Part shown: positions 9,071 through 17,172 of the stretch, piece after piece
Layout: every line of letters starts with the position of its first letter
How positions within the stretch are numbered: position 1 is the first letter of the stretch
Origin: Paucibacter sp. KBW04
GTDB taxonomy: Bacteria; Pseudomonadota; Gammaproteobacteria; Burkholderiales; Burkholderiaceae_C
Direction: 5' to 3'
Length of the DNA: 64,000 nt
Assembly: GCF_003852425.1 (NCBI RefSeq)
Contig: NZ_QAJN01000007.1
Location: forward strand, 186,001-250,000
The notes under the pieces: generated by a model
Databases searched by the model: none
Told to the model about the DNA's origin: nothing
Seen by the model: only the letters and a program-made list of their open reading frames with translations
Made by a program: the position numbers and the translations under genes

Positions 9071-10489
9071 ATGAATATGAGCGCCTCAACCCAAGAACAG
9101 CTGCAGAACTGCCTGCTGCTGCAACGCGCCGCCTACCATGCGGACCCCGTCCCCAGCCTGGCCCAGCGCCGGGACGATCTGCGCACCCTGCAACGCTTCA
9201 TCCGCGATCACAAAGACGCTTTGTGCGAGGCCATCAGCGCCGACTACGGCCATCGCTCCAAGCACGAGACCTTGCTGGCCGAGATCTTCCCCGCCATCGA
9301 CGGCATCGACCAAGTCCTCAAACACCTCAAGCGCTGGATGCGCCCGCAGCGCCGCGCGGTCGATGTGCGCAACTTCCTGGGCGCCAGCAACCGCGTCATC
9401 CCCCAGCCCCTGGGCGTGGTGGGCGTCATCGTGCCCTGGAACTTCCCCGTCAATCTGAGCCTGATCCCGCTGACCTTTATTTTCGCCGCCGGCAACCGCG
9501 CCATGGTCAAGATGAGCGAGAACTCGCGCCATCTGGCCAAGTTGTTGATCGAGCGCATGCCCGCCTACTTCCCGCCCGAGAAGCTGCAGTTCTTTGATGA
9601 GACCGGCGGCGTGGGGGTGGAGTTCTCCAAGCTGCCTTTTGACCACCTGCTCTTCACCGGCTCGGGCCAGACCGGTCGCGCCGTGATGGCGGCCGCCGCG
9701 CAAAATCTCTGCCCGGTGACCCTGGAGTTAGGCGGCAAGGCCCCGGCCGTGCTCTGCGCCGACTTCCCCCTGCGCCTGGCCACCGAGCGCATCATGTTTG
9801 TGAAGTGCCTGAACGCCGGCCAGATCTGCACCACGGTCGATCATCTGTGGATGCCTGCCGATCGCGTCGAAGGCTTTGTCAGCGCCGCGCGCGAGATCGT
9901 CTCGGCCCGCTACCCCACGCTGGCCTCGCCCGACTACACCGCCATCATCGACGAGCGCAGCTTTGATCGCCTCTTGAGCGCGCTGGACGAAGCCCAGGCC
10001 GGCGGCGCCCAGCTGATCCCGCTCTTGCCCGGCCCCGCCTTTGACCGCGCCACGCGCAAGATCAACCCCACCATCGTCTTGAACGCGCCCGCGAACAGCC
10101 AGCTGGCCCAACGCGAGATCTTCGGGCCCATCCTGCCGATCCGCCCGTTCAACAAGTTGGAAGAAGTGGTCACGGCCATCAACGCCGGCCCGCGCCCCTT
10201 GGCGCTCTACCCCTTCAGCTACGACAAGCCGACGGTGCAGATGCTCTTGGACCGGGTGATGTCGGGCGGGGTCTCGGTCAACGACGCGCTCTTCCATGTG
10301 GGCCAGCACGATCTGCCCTTTGGCGGCGTGGGCGAATCCGGCATGGGCCATTACCACGGCCGGGAGGGCTTTGACACCTTCTCCAAGCTGCGCCCGGTGT
10401 TCTACCAGGCGCGTTTCTCCAGCCTCAAATTCCTGATGCCGCCTTACGGCAAGTTCGCGGATCGGGTGCTGGCGTTTTTGACCAAATAG
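9071..10489 (+). CDS. Aldehyde dehydrogenase, coniferyl-aldehyde/ALDH3-like
   Basis: The 472-residue NAD(P)-dependent dehydrogenase oxidises an aldehyde to an acid. VGVIVPWNFPVNLSLIPL is the cofactor-binding start, LELGGKAPAVL holds the general-base glutamate, and NAGQICTTVDHLW holds the catalytic cysteine. The C-terminal LKFLMPPYGKFADRVLAFL is typical of the short ALDH3/coniferyl-aldehyde dehydrogenase group. ATG at 9071 is preferred to an upstream TTG at 9053; no strong ribosome-binding site decides it. By the shared operator it probably oxidises an aldehyde made by the divergent operon. The substrate could be aromatic or a fatty aldehyde. Confidence 0.92.
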   Translation: MNMSASTQEQLQNCLLLQRAAYHADPVPSLAQRRDDLRTLQRFIRDHKDALCEAISADYGHRSKHETLLAEIFPAIDGIDQVLKHLKRWMRPQRRAVDVRNFLGASNRVIPQPLGVVGVIVPWNFPVNLSLIPLTFIFAAGNRAMVKMSENSRHLAKLLIERMPAYFPPEKLQFFDETGGVGVEFSKLPFDHLLFTGSGQTGRAVMAAAAQNLCPVTLELGGKAPAVLCADFPLRLATERIMFVKCLNAGQICTTVDHLWMPADRVEGFVSAAREIVSARYPTLASPDYTAIIDERSFDRLLSALDEAQAGGAQLIPLLPGPAFDRATRKINPTIVLNAPANSQLAQREIFGPILPIRPFNKLEEVVTAINAGPRPLALYPFSYDKPTVQMLLDRVMSGGVSVNDALFHVGQHDLPFGGVGESGMGHYHGREGFDTFSKLRPVFYQARFSSLKFLMPPYGKFADRVLAFLTK

Positions 10490-10502
10490 GCGTGACGCAG
10501 CG

Positions 10503-11429
10503 TCAACTCGCTGCGGACTCGGCGGCAGCGAAAGCCTTCAGCAGGCGTTCAACACCCGTCTTGTTGTCCGGCCAGCCCTGCACCTTCTGAACTAAACGCC
10601 CGTTCTTGACGAAGTAAAAGGTCGGTGTGGCCCAGGAGTCGATGAAGGGCCAATCGTCCTCGCTCACCACGTAGTTGAGCTGAGTGGCCGGATGGCTGGC
10701 ATTCCAGCTCAGCACGTCCTTGAAATAGAGGCGGCCCACTGCAGAATCAAACCACAAGGAGCTGCTGGCCATGCGCGCCTTGAGCTCGGGATGGGCCTCG
10801 ATGGCGTCGCTGGCTTTGCGGCTGAAGCCACAGGCGATGGTGCCCACCACATAGACCCTGAGCTCGGGGCTGCTGACCACATCCAGCAGACGCAAGGACT
10901 GAGTTTTCGCATCGGGCTGGTAGATCCTGTATCCGGGAGCAAGCGCCCGGCTTTGATCCAGCACCGGCGGCAGGAATTCGATCGCCAGATGGGGCTTGCG
11001 CTGGTGCAGGGCGCGCACCTCGTCAAAGCGGCGCAGCGCAACTAGGTTGATGGCAAGCGTTTCTTCCAACTGCTTCAGATCCGTCGCGCCGCGCGCCTCA
11101 AACTCGCCAACCAAGGCCTGCATCAAGTCGGCATATTCATTGCCACCCACGCTCCATCCCAAGAGGTCCATCAGCTTGAACAGGGCACGCAACTCAGCCT
11201 CGCTCAACTCCTGCAAACGGCTCTTGCTGCTCTGCACCCAGGGCCGCAAGCTTTGGTAGGCGGCCAACATCCCTTGCTTGCGCAGCAAAGTGCTGTCCCA
11301 AGACGCGCTGCGCTCCCAAGCGAACAGCGCTTCCACCTGGGCCAGCGGCGAATCTGCAGCGGGCGCGGCATGGCCAGCTAAATGCAAGCTGCCCATCAGC
11401 AGAGCAGCGAAAAGAGTCTTGTTGAACAT
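10503..11429 (-). CDS. Exported thioredoxin-like protein, single-cysteine CGFS motif
   Basis: The 308-residue protein begins with a signal peptide (MFNKTLFAALLMGSLHLAGHA) when started at 11429; an ATG at 11453 would add eight residues before it. The last third looks like a thioredoxin fold: VYVVGTIACGFSRKASDAI followed by a beta-alpha segment, the cis-proline region DSWATPTFYFVKNGR, and GWPDNKTGVERLL. Its one active-site-like cysteine lies in CGFS, the motif of monothiol glutaredoxins, rather than CxxC. The first half is helical and unrecognised. It may act as a periplasmic thiol isomerase, glutathione-dependent protein or chaperone; the function is unknown. It converges on the aldehyde dehydrogenase gene. 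Confidence 0.7.
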   Translation of the reverse strand: MFNKTLFAALLMGSLHLAGHAAPAADSPLAQVEALFAWERSASWDSTLLRKQGMLAAYQSLRPWVQSSKSRLQELSEAELRALFKLMDLLGWSVGGNEYADLMQALVGEFEARGATDLKQLEETLAINLVALRRFDEVRALHQRKPHLAIEFLPPVLDQSRALAPGYRIYQPDAKTQSLRLLDVVSSPELRVYVVGTIACGFSRKASDAIEAHPELKARMASSSLWFDSAVGRLYFKDVLSWNASHPATQLNYVVSEDDWPFIDSWATPTFYFVKNGRLVQKVQGWPDNKTGVERLLKAFAAAESAAS

Positions 11430-11541
11430 GCAAGGCGAGCCCGAGGGGGCCAATAAGTAACGACCATGTCAAGCGGACTTTAGGCGCAGTTTGGCAACGG
11501 GCAGCGCAGAAGAATTCACAAGCTAAGTCAGAGCTTTCATA

Positions 11542-11555
11542 TGGGTACGTACCCA
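11542..11555. repeat. Perfect 14-bp palindrome TGGGTACGTACCCA
   Basis: A perfect 14-base inverted repeat stands alone in the 224-base gap between two minus-strand genes. No gene is evident around it. It may be an operator for the exported thioredoxin-like gene (start at 11429, about 110 bases away), or chance. Confidence 0.3.
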
Positions 11556-11653
11556 GTCGGCAAAGTCCTACTCGGGCGTCGGGAACAGCTGGCTTGAGGA
11601 TGATCAGCCCGAGCTAGGCATTCGAGCAATGCCTCGTCTGCTTTTTGCGGCCC

Positions 11654-12550
11654 TTAGGCCTCGGCCTGCGCCTGCAACCAAGCGCGCGGCGACTGCCCGG
11701 TCTTTTGTGCAAACAAGCGCGACAAGGCCGAGGCATTGGCATAGCCCAGCTCGGCGGCAATGGTCTTGACCGGCCGACCCCGGCTCAGCTGGGCCTGGGC
11801 CAGACCCAGACGCCAGTCGGCCAGATAGTCGGCCGGCGTCAGGCCTAGCTGCGCTTTGAAGCGGGCCGCGAAGGCGCTGCGCGACATGCCGGCCAGCTCG
11901 GCCATGCGCGCCAGGCTCCAGGCCTCGCCGGGCCGCTCATGCAAGGCCGTCAGGGTGCGAGCCAGGCGCTCATCGGCCAGGCCGAGCAAAAGCCCGGCCG
12001 AGGGCGCATCGGCCGCCGGGTGATCCAGCAACCAGCGCAAAAGCTGCAAGAGCACCACCTCAAACAAACGATCCGCCAGTAGGCGCTGGCCGCAGCGCAG
12101 CTGCTCGGTCTCGGCGAACAAAAGCGCCAGGCTTTGCTCCAGACCCGGCACCTCGCGCAGCGGCAGGCAGATCAGCGGCGGCAGGGCGCGCACCAGCGGG
12201 TGAGCGGCGCCGCCGTGAAAGTCCAGCGTGGCACAGACGAAATCGGAGCCCTCCACCGGCGCGTTATGAAAGTCGTGTGCCAAGGGGCGCGGGTAGAACA
12301 GCAAGGTCGGCTCGCTGATGCGCAAGCGCTTGGGCGCACCGGCGCGGGTGGCCGCCGCGGCGTGACGCAGCTCCATCTCGCCGCGCCGCAAGACATGCAA
12401 AAAGCCCCGCCCCGGTTCGGCCGCGAAATGCGTCAGCCCGCACAAGGGCCCAGCATGAAAAAGATGCGCCCGCACCGGAAAGCGCTCGAACAGGGCGGAC
12501 AAGCGGTCCAGCGCGGGCGCGACTGAGGCGGTGTGGGCTTGCGAAGTCAT
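11654..12550 (-). CDS. AraC family regulator with cupin sensor domain
   Basis: The 298-residue protein (start MTSQAHTASV at 12550) has an N-terminal cupin-type domain (VRAHLFHAGPLCG, then GRGFLHVLRRGEMEL) of the kind found in AraC regulators controlling redox or detoxification genes. The C-terminal double helix-turn-helix is WSLARMAELAGMSRSAFAARFKAQLG and TIAAELGYANASALSRLFAQKTG. It is divergent from a carboxymuconolactone-decarboxylase-family gene at 12688 with a 137-base shared promoter region, the usual layout for a regulator and its target. Confidence 0.9.
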   Translation of the reverse strand: MTSQAHTASVAPALDRLSALFERFPVRAHLFHAGPLCGLTHFAAEPGRGFLHVLRRGEMELRHAAAATRAGAPKRLRISEPTLLFYPRPLAHDFHNAPVEGSDFVCATLDFHGGAAHPLVRALPPLICLPLREVPGLEQSLALLFAETEQLRCGQRLLADRLFEVVLLQLLRWLLDHPAADAPSAGLLLGLADERLARTLTALHERPGEAWSLARMAELAGMSRSAFAARFKAQLGLTPADYLADWRLGLAQAQLSRGRPVKTIAAELGYANASALSRLFAQKTGQSPRAWLQAQAEA

Positions 12551-12687
12551 TTGGACGATTGGGTTTGTTTTGCGGACGAAACGACACCTATCGTAGCGCC
12601 AAGCGCCAGACACTGGGATCACGCCGCAGCCAAGACAGCAAGCGGCGAATCCTCCAACCTTCCAAGCCATCGAAAGAGAGCATCCTC

Positions 12688-13236
12688 ATGAACCGCGTTC
12701 CCCTCCTCACCGCCGCCACCACCACCCACGCCCCGACCCAAGCCTTGTTGGGCCAGGTCCAAGGCGCTTTCGGCGGCACGCCGAATATGTTCCGCGCCGT
12801 GGCCAACTCGCCGGCCGCACTGCAAGCCATGTGGAGCTTTTTTGGCGCCCTGGGTGGCGGCACGCTGCCGGCCGCCTTGGGCGAGCAGATCGCCGTGGCC
12901 GTGGCCGATCGCAATGGCTGTGACTACTGCCTGGCCGCCCACACGGCCCTGGGCCGCAAGGCCGGGCTCAGCGCCGAGGCCTTGCATGCCGCGCAACTGG
13001 GCGAGTCCAGCGACCCGCAGACCGCCGCCGCCCTGCGCTTTGCCCTGCGCCTGGTGGAGGCCCGCGGCGCCGTCAGCGCCGAAGAAGTGCAGGCCCTGCG
13101 CGCCGCAGGCTTTGATGACAGCGCCCTGGTCGAGATCATTGCCCATGTGGCCTTGAACACCTTCACCAACTACATCAATGTGGCGTTGGACACGCCGGTG
13201 GACTTCCCCGCCACCCGTCTGCGCCGTGCGGCTTGA
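12688..13236 (+). CDS. Carboxymuconolactone decarboxylase/AhpD-like family protein
   Basis: The 182-residue protein is a small helical member of the CMD/AhpD family. CDYCLAAHTALGRKAGLS contains the CxxC...H catalytic motif of AhpD-type peroxidase-related proteins, so peroxide or reactive-compound detoxification is more likely than true carboxymuconolactone decarboxylation. The start at 12688 follows a GAAAGAGAG tract. The divergent cupin-AraC gene is probably its regulator. The physiological electron donor and substrate are not evident. Confidence 0.88.
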   Translation: MNRVPLLTAATTTHAPTQALLGQVQGAFGGTPNMFRAVANSPAALQAMWSFFGALGGGTLPAALGEQIAVAVADRNGCDYCLAAHTALGRKAGLSAEALHAAQLGESSDPQTAAALRFALRLVEARGAVSAEEVQALRAAGFDDSALVEIIAHVALNTFTNYINVALDTPVDFPATRLRRAA

Positions 13237-13337
13237 GCACGGCGCGGAGCCCACGCGTTTGAAATGAACCGAAGATGCGGCTTGCACCGCATCTTCGCTT
13301 CGATCTTTCTTTCACCAATGTTTTGAATCTCCCCGCC

Positions 13338-14033
13338 ATGAACAGCCCCACCCTCCTCGGCCATGTGCGCAGCGTGCTGATAGGCCGCGCTGTCCCCTCC
13401 TCGCGCCCAGGCGTGCTCAGCGCCATTGCCAAACAACCGGTGGAAGGCCGCATCGCCGTGCACCCACTGGGCCTGCTTGGCGATGAACAAGGCGATTTGC
13501 GCGTGCATGGCGGGCCGGACAAGGCCGTGCACTGCTACAGCTGGTCTCACTACCAAGCCTGGCGCGAGGCCCTGCCCGACTGCGCCCTGCTGCAGGCACC
13601 TGGCGCTTTTGGCGAAAACCTCAGCGTCGACGGTGTGGACGAAGAAAGCATCTGCCTGGGCGACCAGCTGCGCATAGGGACGGCGCGCTTCAGCCTCAGC
13701 CAGGGCCGCCAGCCCTGTTGGAAACTCAACGATCGCTTCGGCCAGAAAGACATGGCCAAGCAAGTACAGACGAGCTTGCGCGCGGGCTGGTATCTGCGCG
13801 TCGAGCGGCCCGGCGAGATCGGCGCGGGCGACGCCATCGAGCTGCTGGCCCGGCCTTACCCACAGGCCAGCGTGGCCCGCCTGCTGCGCGCCATCCGCGA
13901 CCGCGAGCAAGACCCGGCCCAGTTGCGCGAGCTGCTGGCTTTGCCGCTGACCGAATCTTGGCGCCGCTTGTTTGCGGGCCGCCTCGACTCTGGGCAGATC
14001 GAGGCCTGGGCGCCGCGCATGGGAGAGGAATAA
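13338..14033 (+). CDS. MOSC domain protein, YiiM-like
   Basis: The 231-residue protein has a MOSC (molybdenum cofactor sulfurase C-terminal) domain. HGGPDKAVHCYSWSHY and FGENLSVDGVDE match the domain core. The conserved cysteine is in GRQPCWKLNDRFG, a pattern characteristic of YiiM, which with molybdenum cofactor reduces N-hydroxylated bases such as 6-hydroxylaminopurine in E. coli. The C-terminal part (SVARLLRAIRDRE) also resembles the YiiM helical tail. It converges on arsC. The start at 13338 is chosen because no conserved sequence lies upstream of it. Confidence 0.85.
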   Translation: MNSPTLLGHVRSVLIGRAVPSSRPGVLSAIAKQPVEGRIAVHPLGLLGDEQGDLRVHGGPDKAVHCYSWSHYQAWREALPDCALLQAPGAFGENLSVDGVDEESICLGDQLRIGTARFSLSQGRQPCWKLNDRFGQKDMAKQVQTSLRAGWYLRVERPGEIGAGDAIELLARPYPQASVARLLRAIRDREQDPAQLRELLALPLTESWRRLFAGRLDSGQIEAWAPRMGEE

Positions 14034-14077
14034 GAACGCCCGTCGAGTCAGCTCAACTCGGTTCAGTTCAACTCAGC

Positions 14078-14506
14078 TCACACCGGCTTGCGGCGCAGGC
14101 CGGTGTCGTTCACCACCTCACCATCCGACTTGGTGAAAGGCGGCAGCGGGCCCACCGGCAGCAGCTCCAGCACCTCTTCCGAGGGGCGGCAGAGCTTGGC
14201 GCCCAAGGGCGTGAGCACGATGGGCCGGTTCAACAAGATCGGGTGCTGGGTGATGAAGTCCAAGAGCTGCTCATCCGTCCATTTCGCGTCGGCCAGCCCC
14301 AGCTCGGCAAAAGGTGTGCCCTTCTCGCGCAGCAGTCCGCGCACGCCCACGCCGACGGCGGCCACCAGCTCGCGCAGCGTCTCCAGCGTCGGCGGGGTCT
14401 TCAGATATTCGATCACCACGGGCTCCAGCCCCGCATGACGGATCAGGGCCAGCGTGTTGCGTGAGGTGCCGCAGGCGGGGTTGTGATAAATCGTGATCTG
14501 AGACAT
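14078..14506 (-). CDS. arsC: Arsenate reductase, ArsC glutaredoxin-coupled type
   Basis: The 142-residue protein starts ITIYHNPACGTSRNTLALI, where the cysteine is the arsenate-attacking residue of the plasmid R773-type ArsC family. ILLNRPIVLTPLGAKLCRP carries the conserved RPIV segment and arginine of the active site. It reduces arsenate to arsenite using glutathione and glutaredoxin. No arsR, arsB or ACR3 gene accompanies it here, so it is either a solitary housekeeping arsC or a YffB-like paralogue of uncertain substrate. Confidence 0.88.
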   Translation of the reverse strand: MSQITIYHNPACGTSRNTLALIRHAGLEPVVIEYLKTPPTLETLRELVAAVGVGVRGLLREKGTPFAELGLADAKWTDEQLLDFITQHPILLNRPIVLTPLGAKLCRPSEEVLELLPVGPLPPFTKSDGEVVNDTGLRRKPV

Positions 14507-14716
14507 GGACGGTCAGCGGCAGGCGCGCGAAAAATTGAGGGGAAGGCGAAGGCGGAAATCGTAGTCGATCCCTTCGCGCGATTCAGCACAAGATCCTGAT
14601 ACCGATGCCCTCAATCTGTGCAAGCTCTTGACACCTTGTTTGCTTCAATGCCCGCAGCCACGCCTTCTGCAAGCTCCGAGCTTCGCCTGCGCTGTGGCTC
14701 AACCGGAGAAGAAAAC

Positions 14717-14905
14717 ATGAGCATCAAAGCAAGTTCAAACACCCCCGCCGGCAAGCCCAGCTTGCCTCAAGACCCCAAGGCGCGCGAGGCCCTGCTGAGC
14801 CAGCAGCGCCTGCAGCTGCGGGCCGAGGAATGCGCGCGCCGCGGCGTGCGCTTTCTGCCGGCCCAGGTGATGCGGCCGCTGTACGAGAAGGCTGGGCTGA
14901 TCTGA
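14717..14905 (+). CDS. Small hypothetical protein, 62 residues
   Basis: I do not recognise a family. The frame opens with MSIKASSNTPAG at 14717, preceded by GGAGAAGAAAAC, a credible ribosome-binding site. It encodes a charged, helix-prone protein rich in Arg, Gln and Leu (LLSQQRLQLRAEECARRG) ending MRPLYEKAGLI. A terminator-like hairpin follows 13 bases after the stop, which supports a real short transcript. It has no signal peptide or membrane segment. Confidence 0.6.
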   Translation: MSIKASSNTPAGKPSLPQDPKAREALLSQQRLQLRAEECARRGVRFLPAQVMRPLYEKAGLI

Positions 14906-14917
14906 ACCCAAACGCGG

Positions 14918-14951
14918 GAACGGGGCGGGGCCACAAAGCCCTGCCCCGTTC
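14918..14951 (+). terminator. Strong hairpin after the small gene
   Basis: A 14-bp stem with one G-U pair, GAACGGGGCGGGGC against GCCCTGCCCCGTTC, has a 6-base loop (CACAAA). The downstream tract (GTCTC) is not T-rich, so it may be a pause/stability hairpin or a terminator that works with Rho. Confidence 0.55.
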
Positions 14952-14983
14952 GTCTCAAAGCGGCCGAGACAACAAGGCCGCCC

Positions 14984-15706
14984 TCATTCCGCCAAAGCGG
15001 CCTCGCGCTGCAGCTGGCGACTCCAGTGGCGGGTGATCTGCTCGGAGAAATTGCGCAGATTGCGCATGCGCTCAGGCAGGGCCCGCAACATGGTGATGCG
15101 GTTCTGCACATCGGGGCCGCTGGCCTTGCTCATGCGGGTGTTCTTGCGCTCGCACCAGATTTTGAGGCTGGCTTCGTCCAGCTCCACATGGCAGAGCAGG
15201 GCCAGATGGGGGCCGAGGGCAAAGCCCTTGTTGCGGCAGCGTTTGTCGAACAGCACGCGCTCGGCGCCCAGCGGCAGCTCCAGGCTGTGGGCATGGGCGT
15301 TGAACAGCTCCAGCTCGGTAGGCGGCGCGATCAACTTGCTCAAATGCGGCGTCACCCAGGAATGCTGCCAGCCATAACTTGGCGTGGTGCTGGGCAAGAC
15401 CTTGCCCCCGGCCGCCACCGTCAGCAGCTGGGCGCCAAAGGCCAGGCCCAGCACCGGCACGGCGTGCCTGAGTGCCGATGCGCACAAGCGCTGCTCCGCC
15501 CGCATCCAGGGCAGGTTGTCGCTGAGATTGCGTTCGCTGCCCAGCAGCACCAGGCCGCTGAACTCGCGCGCGTCCTCGGGCAAGACCTGACCCTGGTCCG
15601 CGCGGATGAGGCGCAGCGGCACCCCTTCTTGTTGCAGCACGGTCTGCAAGCTGCCGGGGCCCAGGAACTCTTCGTGTTGAACAATGGCCACTGGTTTCAT
15701 ATGCAT
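14984..15706 (-). CDS. Class I glutamine amidotransferase-fold protein lacking the catalytic Cys
   Basis: The 240-residue protein follows the GMP-synthase-type amidotransferase fold (FSGLVLLGSERNLSD, AVPVLGLAFGAQLLTVAAGG, ELFNAHAHSLELPLGAERV). At the nucleophile elbow, normally G-x-C-x-G-H, this protein reads GLAFGA: alanine 89 stands where the cysteine should be and alanine 92 where a histidine is usual. The late histidine region is retained (LLCHVEL). It is therefore unlikely to hydrolyse glutamine and may be a binding or regulatory protein. It is a single gene on the minus strand with a divergent HD-GYP-like gene upstream. Confidence 0.82.
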   Translation of the reverse strand: MHMKPVAIVQHEEFLGPGSLQTVLQQEGVPLRLIRADQGQVLPEDAREFSGLVLLGSERNLSDNLPWMRAEQRLCASALRHAVPVLGLAFGAQLLTVAAGGKVLPSTTPSYGWQHSWVTPHLSKLIAPPTELELFNAHAHSLELPLGAERVLFDKRCRNKGFALGPHLALLCHVELDEASLKIWCERKNTRMSKASGPDVQNRITMLRALPERMRNLRNFSEQITRHWSRQLQREAALAE

Positions 15707-16017
15707 CTGACAGGGTTGTTAGGGAGCTTTGATCTTTGCCTTGCGGGCATCAAAACCCTGTTGAACTGCGCAGAGGCCGCATCAATATTTGGTGAAGGAA
15801 ATTGACGCGCACGAGTGCGAGACCCGGGCTGGGTCTTGCTTGCATTCGTGTGAAAAGTCGCAGCGGCGAATGACGCTGCGCCTGCTCTGTGCGCAGCTCG
15901 CCCGGCTCTTGCTGCTGGGCCCCGTTTGCATCTCAAGTTAGCAATCAGGCCTCCGAAGTGAAGACGGTCGCCCGCCGCTTCTTGGCAGGCCTGGGCTTTG
16001 CCTCATATCGGACCGCC
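15707..16017. other. Intergenic region between divergent genes, with a long stem-loop
   Basis: This 311-base gap separates the amidotransferase-like gene (minus) and the HD-GYP-like gene (plus). If the latter used a GTG at 15889, the gap would be shorter. Besides the stem-loop at 15810-15850 I see no gene and no clear promoter. Confidence 0.5.
15810..15850 (+). other. Long imperfect stem-loop
   Basis: CACGAGTGC then AGACCC pair with GGGTCT and TGCATTCGTG around a GGGCT loop; only small bulges interrupt the stem. It is not followed by T residues, so it is not an obvious terminator. It could be an RNA leader structure for the HD-GYP-like gene. Confidence 0.4.
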
Positions 16018-17163
16018 ATGCGGATTTGCTCACTCTCCTCGGTCAGGAATCGCATCGTGCTGGGCACGCCGCTGCCCTTCAGCGTGCGCGACGCCAGCCG
16101 CATGCTCTTGTTGGCGCGCGGACAGGTCATCGCGAACGAAACCCAGCTGGAAGAGTTGCTGCTGCGCGGTGCCCTGGTGGAGGTGGATGAGCTGGCCGAG
16201 GCCATGGTGAGCAAGCAGCCCAAAAAGCCGCCTTCCGCCGCCCAAGCCCTGGCCCGCCTTCCTCAGGACTGGGAGCGCAGCAGCCTGGATGTGCAACTGG
16301 CCCTCAGCGCCGCCCCGGCCCAGCTGGCCGAGGCCTTGCACGCCAGCACCGACCAGATGCTGGGCTTGATCGATCTGGCCCCCGATGTGGCCCTGTCGCA
16401 GGTGGTGCGCCAGCAAGAGGGCGGTGCGGGGCATTACGGCGTCGACCACTCCATCCACGCGGCCACCGCCTGCCTGGCCACGGCGCGCTATCTGGGCTGG
16501 AGCCCGATGGAGCAGCGCCGCGCCTTCCAGGCCGCGCTGAGCATGAATCTGGGCATGCTCGATTTGCAAGCCCGCCTGGCCACCCAGGTCTCAGCGCCCA
16601 CCGCCCGGCAGCGCGAGGCCATACGCGAACACCCGGAGCGCAGCGTGGCCCTGCTCAGCGAGGCCGGCATCGACGATCAGGACTGGTTGGAGGCCGTGCT
16701 GCAACATCACGAGCAGCCCGATGGCTCCGGCTATCCCAGCGGCAGCAGCTGCATCACCGAGCTGGCCGAGTTGCTGCGCTTTGCCGATATCTACACCGCC
16801 CGCCTCAGCCACCGCGCCCGCCGGCCGGCCATGAGCGCCCACCAGGCCGGGCGCGAGATCTTGCAGATGGCCGAGGCCAGCCCGCTGGCCGCAGCCCTGA
16901 TCAAGGCCTTTGGCATCTTCCCGCCGGGCAGCATGGTCAAGCTGGCCTCGGGCGAGCTGGGCATGGTGGTGCGCAACGGTGCCAAGGCCTATCACCCGCT
17001 GGTGGCGGCACTGACCAATAGCCGCGGGGAATCGCGCAAGAGCGCGCTGATGCGCGACAGCGCACGCGGTGAACATGCGGTGGTGGCCCTGCTCTCGGCC
17101 CAGTCCATGCCCATGCGGCTGACCGACGCGCGCATCGTCAGCCTGATCAGTGCGCATGCCTAG
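16018..17163 (+). CDS. HD-GYP-related signalling protein with degenerate HD dyad
   Basis: From the ATG at 16018 the protein has 381 residues. The N-terminal part (LGTPLPFSVRDASRMLLLARGQVI) is a small domain common before HD-GYP domains in betaproteobacteria. HHEQPDGSGYP at 230-240 is the GYP signature of cyclic-di-GMP phosphodiesterases. The place where the HD dyad should be (usually LLHDIGK) reads LSMNLGM at about 174-180, so Met-Asn replaces His-Asp. With a key metal site missing it is probably inactive or altered, perhaps a c-di-GMP or protein-binding module. The start is uncertain; a GTG at 15889 is in frame but lacks support. Confidence 0.82.
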   Translation: MRICSLSSVRNRIVLGTPLPFSVRDASRMLLLARGQVIANETQLEELLLRGALVEVDELAEAMVSKQPKKPPSAAQALARLPQDWERSSLDVQLALSAAPAQLAEALHASTDQMLGLIDLAPDVALSQVVRQQEGGAGHYGVDHSIHAATACLATARYLGWSPMEQRRAFQAALSMNLGMLDLQARLATQVSAPTARQREAIREHPERSVALLSEAGIDDQDWLEAVLQHHEQPDGSGYPSGSSCITELAELLRFADIYTARLSHRARRPAMSAHQAGREILQMAEASPLAAALIKAFGIFPPGSMVKLASGELGMVVRNGAKAYHPLVAALTNSRGESRKSALMRDSARGEHAVVALLSAQSMPMRLTDARIVSLISAHA

Positions 17164-17172
17164 CCTCGGAAG

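Noticed and set aside
14041-14080. Short repeated CAGCTCAACTC-like units between the MOSC gene and arsC
   Set aside because: Imperfect low-complexity sequence in a 44-base convergent gap; it does not form a good hairpin or a defined repeat.
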